64,000 nucleotides of DNA from Istiophorus platypterus (Eukaryota; Chordata; Actinopteri; Istiophoriformes; Istiophoridae): NCBI GenBank assembly GCA_016859345.1, contig CM029115.1, positions 12,130,001 to 12,194,000 on the forward strand, given 5' to 3'. The notes below the pieces were generated by a model. That model did no database searches. It was not told the origin of the DNA and saw only the letters and a program-made list of their open reading frames with translations. The position numbers were made by a program, and so were the translations under genes. Position 1 is the stretch's first letter. Every line of letters begins with the position of its first letter. Shown in pieces: positions 39,741 through 50,455 of the stretch.

Positions 39741-40612
39741 CTTTAGCACGAACATGACATTGTTGCACAGTCACATATGTGTCACAAGTGCATTAATTTG
39801 GATAAGAATTTTCAAAACCCATTTAAAGTGGGACTATTATTTTTTTTTTCAAATTTTATTATAGAAGAATAAGCAATAATGATATTTTACAGTATTTCTT
39901 ATCATACAAAAACATGCTGATAACCATTTTTTTGCAATTGTTTTAATCTTTTCATGACAATTTAATTTATGATGAACTTAAAAAATGTATTACAGTTATA
40001 GGGATTAAACACAAATGATGCACAAACACACTTTCATTCACAGATTTCAAACTCTTTGTTACTGACATCAACAACATCAACAGCAGCAGCCATGCACCCA
40101 CTATACCACATGAAATTAAATAAAATCTCTCAAAGAACATGCAATAAAATCATATACCACTGTTTGGAAGGCACTAATTGTGTACTGCCATGGTCCTGAG
40201 TTGTAGGCGTGCATAACTGCCCTCGTCTCTCACTCACTACCGCTGAGCCAAAACCTCAACCAGGAGAGGAAGAAAAAAAATCCTCATCAATGCAAATTAG
40301 AGCCCACAACCTGGGGAGCCTTGCTTGACTCACCAGTTGTCCAAAAAGCCAAAATCACAGGCTTTTACTTCCAAATCTTGTTGTCATACACGACTACAGA
40401 TGCTCCATATTAACACAAGATAGTCAGTCATATCCATGGATTAGTCTGCAGTCACTTAAAAAGCCGTCTCCACACTCAGGCTGCCACAAGAGAAAATAAG
40501 GACGCTTCTAATTCTGCCAGCATAATTGCCTGATTATAATGAGCTTCTCTCTCTCTCTCTCTCTTCCTCTAGCTCTGCCCTCATTTCTCAGTGTGTCTTT
40601 TGCTGTACGCAT

Positions 40613-40613
<1 letters not shown>

Positions 40614-40662
<49 letters not shown>

Positions 40663-40678
40663 ACTCACACACACACAA
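40614..40678. repeat. (CA)n microsatellite
   Basis: Pure CA to about 40656, then two ctcaca interruptions. It is preceded by a (CT)n run at 40542-40563. Confidence 0.97.
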
Positions 40679-41744
40679 TTATGCCTAATTCTGATATAAA
40701 TAAGTCTTCGGTTGAATAGGGAAAAATAATCTGCATTAATATCTTCTGCTGCTGCAATTGTGCTGTTCAGGGTTTGGTGAAACCTTGCATTTTATTGTTA
40801 TTTCACTAGATGACAGAGTTTTTGAGCAGGAAATTAAATACACAATAAAACAATGATATACAATAAAAACGAGCTAAGCAAGCACTCAGACAATTAATTG
40901 ATTTTGCAGACTTTGGAAAACTCAACTTAAACTCAAGTCTACAGTTACATCAGTATTTAATATCAATATCCTGGAACAAATAAGGTAAAGGCCCCAGAAG
41001 AGATGTTCTAACCTTACTCGACTTTTTTGTCTAACAGCTACAGTCTCATGGTTTACAAAGCAAGAAGCTTGGAACATAATTATGATTTAATTTTAAAGGT
41101 TTTATTACCATTACAGCTTCACCTACATAGCAACAAATTAATTAACTCTTTTATAATCAGATGAGCATAGAATCACACAGTCATGTATAATTGTATTTTT
41201 GACATATTACTTTATTATCATTATTACATCATCACAAATCTACTGCTTCTCCTGTCTAAGCATCCTTCTCCAATTTAAATTTTTTACCCCGGTAATCACA
41301 ATAATTATGCCTTTTAGGCATGAAAGTATGCATTTAAAACGAATTTCATATAAAAAAGAGAAGGATGCCTGGTGTTCATATGCTCCATTTTTATACAAAC
41401 ATAAAATTCTAAAACATTCAGAATAGGTGGATAATTTGATTTTTTTTTTAAAATAATGAAATATAACCCTACAATTCTGCTGCTGTCAAAAAAACATTGC
41501 AGTCCCTTGCAAAAATATCACCACATCTCAACAACAGAAAAGATACATACTTCCCATGACCAAATGATCAGAGGAGGAAATGTATGTTGCAGACTACATA
41601 AGATGGGTGGTGTGTGTGTGTGTGTGGGGGGGGGGGCATGCATACAAACTTTGGGAGTAGTTGTTATTCTTTCTGCAGTGTTTTCACTTTGGCTATAGCA
41701 TACATTGCCTTGTTCCACCAGGATTTGTTCTTCCATCCCTCTAA

Positions 41745-41885
41745 AGCTGTCTAAGCCCAGACGCAGGCTAAATGAGCATGCCCACTCATGAATGCTGTTG
41801 CTTAATTACAATCCCTGATGGAAAAACCGCTGAGGGAGAAGCCGGAACATGGCCACGTGTTCAGATAGAAATAGATGCTTTTTTT
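41745..41885. promoter_or_regulatory. Candidate conserved non-coding element
   Basis: Complex sequence (gcaggctaaatgagcatgcc, ttgcttaattacaatccctg, ggaacatggccacgtgttca) including a TAATTA site and a cacgtg E-box. Confidence 0.36.
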
Positions 41886-43857
41886 CAATAAAAAACAAAA
41901 CGTATGTGTTCAAGAGTATATGAATGTCATTATTGTAATAGATGTAATTTTCCCTGCCTCAACACAAAAGACAGAAGCATTCTGCTTGTGCTTCAATTTA
42001 ATTTACAGAAATTAGAATGATACATTGGACAGAGACCTTGAAAGGCCTTGTTAATCTGTTGGATGCAAAATTACTGCATTATAGGAGAATTTCAACAGTT
42101 GTTTGTACATACAGTATGTAGGATGTATTTAAATATCAGCGGCAGTAAATATGAAATCACATGAATGTTTAAAGAAAAATAGTTGAGCAACTGTTGGCTA
42201 TAAATGATTTTAAGGAAAAGGTGGTCCACTGTTACCATTTCATCAGGTCAGTGTGAGCCAAATTATACATCAAAACTAATCAGTGATCATGGATCTATTA
42301 TAAAATTTAGTGATTTAATAGTAAGAGATAGAAATGTTTGTTGATTGATGTGTCTGGACTTTGACTTTTTTCTGGCTTTCAGCAATATGGTGACCACAGA
42401 GTACAAAGAATACTGTATTTGAGACAATCTAAATCAGAAAAAGAGACCCTGTATTTTAGATATTTAATCCCGATCCTAATCCTACAAAACCTTTACTGAA
42501 GGTAAATTTAAATTTTATGCTGTATTTCTGTGGTTAACCAAATGTGTGCTTCAAATGCTACAGCACTCTATTTAAGCAAAAAGCTCCTGGTTTCTCTAAA
42601 GGAACTCTATGCAACACATAAATTATTCAGTAGTATTTGCATTTGCATTGTAATTTGCATTCTAGTAGATTACAGAGAATGGAGGGGGTGCTGCACCAAA
42701 GAGAATTACATTCTGAACCATTTTCAGTCTTACTGGTGAGAAGTTGACATGGATTTTTGTTCTATTTTCCTCCTCTGCTTCGAGGTATACTGCTGAGATC
42801 AATGACACACATTTCTAACTGTTGTTTGATTAATAAAAGAAGGAAACAATGTATAATGCCCACCAGCACTCACGCACAAAAAGCCCTGCCATTAAAAATG
42901 AATCATGACATTCAACAATGAGTCTATTTGATTGACTAGGCAGAGAATTTTACTGTAATATTCTCATCATCTTTATTTATATTGTAAGGCTTGAGTTGAA
43001 ACTCAAAAGAATCAGTAGGCACGGAGGAGATGTCATATGGATTAAACACTAGGAAGGGGTGTGAAACTCTCATAGTGCACTGAAGATCCTGCCTATTATG
43101 TTTCATCTAAAAATATCAAGCTTGACTAAAAGAACAGACAACACTGAATAAGAAAAGAAGAAAAACACAAGCTCCAGAGAGAATAGAGTTCAAACAGCGG
43201 CAGTGATAGTGCTGAGTGTGATATGGAATACAACGAGGACAATGTACAGTGTGAGACTCCCTTCAATTATAAATGAAAAGGAAATCAGTGTGAAATGTAT
43301 GGAATAACCCAGAAGGTGAAATAAAACATTGTCTCTTTCTATCTAGAGCCACTTGTGTAAAAAGGATATCCTGTTTTAAAATTTTTAGATTTTCATGTGT
43401 CTCTATATAATAATTTTTTTTTTCATGTTATCTCTCGTATCAATTTAACTTAATTGCATTAACTGCTGACATCATCATTAGTAAAGGGCAACCTTCAATG
43501 ACACACCTCTTAGGCCCTCAAAACAGTTATTTTTTTTACTATGGGCAATGTGCAAGAGCGTAGATTGAGACAGTGTATACGAACAGTCCTGCAATGTGTG
43601 TGCATGTCTACGTGCCATGAGAGGCTGGTACGATGCATCAAGGGGGTGGGGTAGGTATCCCTGCAATAATAGAGGAGGGCTTAGCCAACATATGCGCATG
43701 TGCAAATATGGCCTAGCCCTTATATACCCACGTGTTGATGTACCTGCCACTCTGTGTGTAAAGGTGCAAACACATATGCAGTCATATATTCTGTGTTTGA
43801 GAGTTAAAAAGTTGCTTTAGCTAGCCTAGCCTAAAGCAGAACACACAAGAATCAGAA

Positions 43858-43859
<2 letters not shown>
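41886..43859. other. Gene-free stretch
   Basis: AT-rich sequence apart from the octamer cluster at 42635. No gene or transposon seen. Confidence 0.6.
42635..42660. promoter_or_regulatory. Three POU octamers in 26 bp
   Basis: ATTTGCAT at 42635-42642, 42641-42648 and 42653-42660; the first two overlap by two bases. This is the densest motif cluster in the window. Confidence 0.45.
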
Positions 43860-43956
<97 letters not shown>

Positions 43957-43970
43957 GTATATATATATAT
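43860..43970. repeat. (AT)n array
   Basis: An uninterrupted AT run of about 85 bp, then two gtatat variants. It opens the low-complexity block that reaches about 46.5 kb. Confidence 0.98.
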
Positions 43971-44692
43971 AAAAATAAATATAAGAAAAAATAAAGAAAG
44001 ATATATAAAAAAAAAAATATATTTTAAAGGTTTTTTTAAAGTAATTTAAAAATTCCCTTAAAAATTAAATAGAAAAGAAATAATAAAATTGATGGAAAAT
44101 GGAAAAAAATGAAAAAGTCAGTTGAAAAAAAATTAAATATAAAAAAAAAGTTCTCATATCCAAAAAAATACAATAAAAAAAAAATCAAAAAAAATTGAAA
44201 TAAAAAAAAAAAACAAATATAGAATCAAAAATAATCAATAAGTTGAATAATTCTCTTAATGAATAAAATTAAATGAATATGATAAGAATATTATTGATTA
44301 TAATTTTGGTTTAAGATCAATAACAAAATTTGATTTTATTGCACTGTATTGCCATGTAATGTCTAAAGTCCTTAAAATAGAATATTGAGTTAACTGTATT
44401 TGTGCTTTATGATGTAGTGTTAAATTGTAAAATTCAAAAAAATAAAATGAAAATTCCAGAAAAATATCACAAAATAAAAAGTAAAAATAAAATCAAAAAA
44501 AAAAACAAAAAAAACAATAAAACAAAAAGAAGAATGAAAAAAACTGAAGAAAGATTCAAAAATGGAAAATTATAGTTCTTGGCTTAGAAGGGAAAAAAAA
44601 AAAAGAAAAGTAGGAAGAAATGATAGAAAAAGAAAAAAAGTAAATGTGTAAAAAAGAAAAAAGTTAAACTTTGAAAAAAAAATTAAAAAGTG
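43971..44692. repeat. A-rich low-complexity sequence
   Basis: Dominated by short A-runs separated by single T, G or C, with few C residues. No gene or known repeat is visible. It could be expanded simple sequence or noisy consensus next to the AT array. Confidence 0.85.

Positions 44693-44744
<52 letters not shown>
44693..44744. repeat. A52 homopolymer
   Basis: Fifty-two consecutive A residues, closing the A-rich sequence. No retroposon body or target-site duplication is visible beside it. Confidence 0.97.
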
Positions 44745-44746
<2 letters not shown>

Positions 44747-44948
44747 ACTATTAAGAAATGCAGTCACAAAGGTAAAGGTCTCAAAATGTTACAAAAAAAA
44801 GGTACATGGGATGCTTTTGTTGCTCTAGTTTTTTTATATCTACTTAGGTGTACGTGTAACATTTTTATTCTTATACACTTTGAAGTTAGTTAAATTCTAA
44901 TGCTCAACAGTACATGGTTAGTGAGGGAATTTGAGTGAGAACACCCAT

Positions 44949-45052
44949 CGAACGATCTTCATTTACCAACAGAATGACGATGATTTTTTAATCGTTTAGC
45001 AACAGATATCAAAACACCAATCGAGGATACGATTCGACGATCACGCAAGACG
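44949..45052. other. CGA-rich pocket in AT-rich DNA
   Basis: Ten CpGs in about 105 bp, nearly all within CGA or CGAT, surrounded by A-rich and T-rich low-complexity DNA. It has no coding frame. Confidence 0.7.
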
Positions 45053-45169
45053 ATTGAAACTTAAAGCAGAAACAAAAAGATTGTTTCTAACGCTATGCTG
45101 CATATTATCTGTGCAGGCTATCTATCTATCGCTTCTTGTATCTTTTTTGTTGCTATCTTGATTCGGCTC

Positions 45170-45800
45170 TCCCCTGTCTGTAGCCTTATTTCACTTCTTA
45201 TTTGTTACATCTGAAATTATTAATTCCAAGTTCCAAAATTTTATTTTTTACTGTGAAATTATAACCTTGTTGTGCCTTATTTTATTTTTTTGTCATTCCC
45301 TATATATTTTTTAAAATACAATGTGCCTTTATATTCCCAATTCTACCTTCGCGTTCTTCCTCCGGACTTTTTATTTCTTATCCTTGACTTTTTCCTCTAC
45401 TTGTAGCGAATTTACTTAGCATATTCGAGAGACCTTCCTGGGTTGAGTTTTTTGATTTTTTTTTTTTTTGCAATGCATCTCATCAGTTGTACGGTGAGAT
45501 TTTGAATTTTTTTTTCCTTCCCGCATATTCAGTGCCATGCATGAATAGCTTCCTGTCTCCCCGACTCCAGTGTTGCATGCACCGAACGTTTTGCATCATC
45601 AGAATGAGATATGTGCTCCACGACGCTTGGGTGTTTGATCTGTATGACATGTGCACCGGACAGCACTGATCCATTTGTGTTTTTTTTTTTAATAAGCATG
45701 ATATTTTTTTTTTTTTTTTTTTTTTTTCCCTTTTTTTGCTCCGGTTTGTTTTTGTTTGTGTTTTTTTTTTTTTTGTTTTTTTTATTACCAGTTATTATTT
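45170..45800. repeat. T-rich low-complexity sequence with one complex island
   Basis: T-runs of 8 to about 24, with a non-repetitive island at about 45475-45665 (gccatgcatgaatagcttcc and neighbouring text) that may be functional. Confidence 0.8.
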
Positions 45801-48800
45801 TGCTTGTTGCTAGTCAGTTTATAATTCTGTTGCTTGTTAGCCAGTTCAGCTGTGTCAGTTTGCAGCTTACTGTTTGCAGTTATGTTGTTTGTGCAGTAGT
45901 TATATTAGTTTGCTAGGCATTCACTGTTGTTTACAGTGGCAGGGGGTGCAACATGTTGTGGTTGGGGCGGGTATGCCAGTATGAACACAAGGGGTTTAGC
46001 TGTTGACATGCATGGCTTTGGCTTTGACCTTTTGGTGCCGGAGAAGAGCACCCGTGTCAAGCACCTTGGGGAGGCAGTTTTGGAGAGAATCAGCTGCAAG
46101 CATGAACTTTGACCTCAGAGGTGATGTTCAGAGGAGGAGCAGAAGAACTGATTGTGATGTTTAATTCTGTTCTTGATTCATTCTTGAATTGATTTTGTTT
46201 TGAAAAGTTTGTTGAAAAAATTAATGTTAGTTGAATTAAAAAATTTCTTGAAAATATGATCTAAATCTTTTCTTAGAAATAAATACAAATAAAAAAACTG
46301 CATATACACATTTCTGTTTAAATATGTTTGAAAAGAATTCTTTGTTCTGATTCCATGATTGAATCCAAAATTCTTGTTTTTCAAAAATTTTTGGTTTTAT
46401 GAATCTTTCAATGACACAATTTTTTTTTTTTTTTGGATTTCAAAGTTTTTTAATCAAGATGTTTTTTTGATCACATTATTTTTTTTTTTCACAAACTTGA
46501 CTTCAGCCAAAAATGAAACACTATTGGACAGGAAAGTGAGAAAAATTTCAACTGAATTCAATGATCTTGGGCAAGTGAGTGGCAAAAAGACAACAATCAA
46601 ATAGTCAAAAAAAAAAAATTGCAAGATAAAAGGGTAATAGAAAGGCAATAAATTTCAAGATTTGAAAAAAATACTTATATATAATTAAATAATATAATAA
46701 TGATACAATACTTCAGTTACAGTGAACAAATCAAAGTACTGTAAATAGAAATGCTATCAGTTAAGTTACCACAGTATTAGTATAAGTCATTAATGCTAAC
46801 TGTGTAAGTCTTAAAGAACTTAGTAAAAGACTTTTGGACCAAGCTGGTTCTTACTTTTAGCTTTCAAAAAAGCTGAGTTTGTTAAATAGTGAGAAGAGTT
46901 AAAAAGAAAGTAGAAAGGATGGTTCAGTGGTCAAGGAAAAATGGACAAGTTAGTTTTCAAAGTTTTTAGTTGTAAGGTTTATGGTAAACAAGTTTATGGG
47001 TGTTTGAGCTGAAGTTTCATGTGCTCCTTTGACTCCTTTATGGTTAGTTGTGGAGAGGTGGTTTGGCTCCTGTGGATGGGAAGGTGTATGAAGAATGTGA
47101 GTCTCCCAGGTATTTGTCCTATGGATCCCCTGAACTGGGCTGCCCCAGCACCACAGAGTGGATTGAATCTAATCCAAGCCCAGGCCATCCCCATTGACCT
47201 GGACTAAGGCATTACTCCTTCAGAGATGGATAAATGTTGGTCAGACCATGTGTTTGGTCACACAACACATCTGCTGTCATCAATTGCCAAATCATAGGAC
47301 AACCTCACTTCACTGTGACTTGAGCATCTGAGTGATTTTTATTGACCAGCAGTAATTTTCTCTCATTGTGATGTATCTTTCCTGCAGTCAATGATATCCT
47401 TTAGGTTGAGTTCCTGGAGGTCTCCATCCATCTCTCAGTCTTTTCTCTGTTAGTCCAGGAAATAGATTCTCTGCATGTTATAGTCTTTATTATCCTTATA
47501 TAATCTTTAAGAAGTGTAATTTTTGTCAGTATTAAAAATGATTCAAGTTTCATGTTATGATGATGTATTTTTTTTTTCATTGTTTTAAAAAAAGAATGTT
47601 GTTGGTTTTATTTAAAATCATAAAGGAGTAAGTGAATTAGAGTTGAGTCAAAAAAAGAAAGAGTTATCCACATTAATAAAGACAGTCAGAATTAAAGGCT
47701 CAAATGAGAATCACAGATAAAGTGGAGAATTAGGAGCTATTGTAAGATTTAAAAATAGTGGAGAAAGAAAAGCTTGTAAAGTTTAATATAAACTCAGAAG
47801 AGATGGAGATTATCAAGGAATGGAATGAATTGATTAGAGCTATCAGAGATATTTTAATGTGGCATATGCCACACACACACAGTGTAAAAGACCAAAATAA
47901 GTTAAGATTTGCAGAATTTGCAAACTGACCCAGAGTATAAAACTGCAGCCATTACAAAAAGTCCTTGATTCTTAATGAAAATTACTATTATTTGTAAAAA
48001 TATTGAAATGTAAATTAGCATTCTGCAAATGTTTTTTAGAGTAATGAATTCCTTTTTTTAAAAGCTATCATTAATTATAAGCTTTTTTTTTTTGATTCTG
48101 GATTAACAATAGAGTTGTGAATAAAAAAATTAAAAAAAATAATTTCATAGGAGTATTTTTTATTATAACATCAGATATTGAGTTGAGAAGGTGTAGCCTT
48201 AACAGTAATATTGCTATAATGTATATTAAGGATATGAGTTTTGCTATAGTAGAATAATTAGAAGTTTTTTGCTCAACTGGACATTATACTGTTGTTGAGT
48301 TTGCTTGTGTAACTATTATAGTAGTAGATTTGGTTGGACAGAGGCCAAGAAAAGAGAGTGGTTTGAAAGGATCAGAATTATTCATTCTGGTCAAGTAAAG
48401 TAATTGGTTCTCTTTCAATTACTGGTGGCCTAGAGTAAGTGAATAAAATAACTGACTTATTAAAAGGAATATTTCGAGCCCTTACCTGGGCACAGATTTT
48501 GTGACATTGTTGCAGAGTGTGGCCATTTGGGATGTTACATGGGACAGAACATTGACCTTATATAATGTTAATATAACATGTTGGTATAAACATTACTATG
48601 GGTAACAGGTACCAGATTTATTAGGTTTTAAATGTGTTGTAAATTCTAAATACATTGTGGGTATTACTATAAATAAAAAATAAATTAATTGTTAATATTT
48701 TAATATTGTTAAATTAATTTATAATGCCAATTAAATGTAGGTATTTTTAATTTAATAATCAATTAAATTTATGGTTTAATTTTAGATAAATGTTGAAAAT

Positions 48801-49000
48801 TAATTTAGAAATGTCTAACTAATTTTGTTAGTAAAAATTAATATTATAATTTAAAAGTATTTTTATGGGAAATAATAAAATATAAATTTAGAAATATGGT
48901 AATTTCATTTCATAATAATGATCAAATGTAGAAGATCTCTGGTAGCCAAATATTGGAATTCAGTACAAAGATCTAAGTGATTTGGCATGTAAAACAACAC
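45801..49000. other. Gene-free, C-depleted low-complexity stretch
   Basis: From about 46.13 kb the + strand is poor in C. In 48601-48900 I count 11 C against 36 G. A GC-richer island at 45930-46120 holds a 61-codon frame that I cannot assign. No recognised gene or repeat family. Confidence 0.6.
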
Positions 49001-50351
49001 TAGGTCAGCAGGACTACACTTAGCTAAAAATTGAAGTTTGAATAGTCATGCAAGGGGAATCTTAAGCCTTGCTGAGCAGTGGTGAATCCCGGACACTTAA
49101 ACATACAGTGTCGTTTACCACGATACCACATGAGATTTGATGGGATGAGTCGTCATAGTCATGTAAATCAAGGTGTCAATAGTTTTTAGGAACTTGTGAT
49201 AAATATCAGAATGGTTATACAGTATAGTTACATTGGTGTGCTAAAGGTTGCTGGATGCCTCTGTGTTTCTTCTTGGTTCTATGACTCTGTGGGCCTTACT
49301 TTGAAAATTGTGATATTACACACATGTTGGCTTAAATTAAACAGGAAAATTGCTTTGTGAAATGTGAAACAGTGAAATGTGAAACAGCCAAATTTTTATT
49401 ATTTATTTTTTCTGACTAACCTTGGAAGTGATTAACTCTACAGATTGCACTCCCCTGTGTATACTGTATGTTGATAGAGAAATGAGCGTCATTCTATGTT
49501 TGAACTCTTGGTCTTGATAAAGTTTGTTGAGCCTGATTTTCAAAAAAATTCTACAGTATTATTTACAAATAAAATCCGCTTTCCTTTAGTCATGTGTGGA
49601 ACTATTGAAACCATCTAGCCTATGTGGTGGCCTTGCTTATTAATCAAACACCTGACCTCATGAAAAGGACCATGTTGTCTTTCAGATCAAAAGGTTGAAA
49701 CCTTGGAACCTTGATCATGCTTAGTAAATTTAATATCATTGTCATTGTAGATTTAGTATACAGCTGGAATCTTTGGCCTGAAAGTGGAGATTCTGGGGCC
49801 CATGAATGCCAGTGGGAAAATTTTAAAGTCCTAGACTCCACTGCTACCACGGCAAATCAGCACCATTATGACTAAGTCTATTATTATATTGCCAGGAATT
49901 ATCCTCAGACACACTAGAGACAGTGTTTCTATTATAATATCACATACATATGTACATTTTAGGTCAGCTAAACAAATTTTCTTAGAACAATTTATCAATA
50001 GCCTCTGTAATCTTGTTTGTTGGAACAACATCTGTGATTCCTGTTGAAAAATATTTTATGATGTCTAACAGCAAGTTTGTCTATTGGTTTTCTTCAGTGC
50101 ACATTTTTAAAGAATTATATTGAGCCCATGAGCATTTTCAATTCAGGTTTGATTGCCAAAACTTTTGATCTGAGGTTGATAATAGAATTTTGCACATCAA
50201 ATTGCATTTGAAACTCTTCTTACACTTAGAAGACATGCTTCAGTATGTATTAATCCGTATAAACCTATACTTCATATGCGTAACTGCTTTATGGCATGTA
50301 CTGTATAATTGCTATTTAAATGTGATTTAAACCCCCATCCTATTTCCACAG
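49001..50351. other. Stretch directly upstream of tmem161b exon 2
   Basis: AT-rich, without a CpG island or recognisable promoter. It contains a 15-bp tandem duplication (gtgaaatgtgaaaca, 49357-49386). It is probably part of intron 1 of tmem161b, since exon 2 begins in phase 0 at residue 2. Confidence 0.5.
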
Positions 50352-50455
50352 GGTGTGATCGGTGTGCAGCTGGTGGTTACCATGGTAATGGCCAGTGTAA
50401 TTCAAAAAATCATACCTCATTATTCCTTTGCAAGATGGCTTCTCTGCAGTGGCAG
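50352..50455 (+). CDS. tmem161b: tmem161b exon 2 (first coding exon visible), residues 2-36
   Basis: The acceptor ttccacag precedes GGT GTG ATC and the donor is AG|gtaatg. The exon holds 34 codons plus two bases, starting GVIGVQLVVTMVMASV and ending ARWLLCSG. The hydrophobic start is an N-terminal membrane segment or signal anchor. It opens in phase 0 at residue 2, so the start codon must end the preceding exon. The two internal ATGs lie inside the membrane segment and are poor alternative starts. Confidence 0.95.

Larger units (their letters stand above)
38546..41740. other. Gene-free stretch
   Basis: Contains a nuclear-receptor-type palindrome (39723-39737), an octamer at 40290-40297, the CA tract at 40614 and a G10 run near 41627. 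No gene recognised. Confidence 0.6.

Noticed and set aside
44570..44893. Lys- and Phe-homopolymer frames around A52
   Set aside because: Translation of poly-A/poly-T. The A52 run also lacks a retrocopy body, so I do not call a processed pseudogene.
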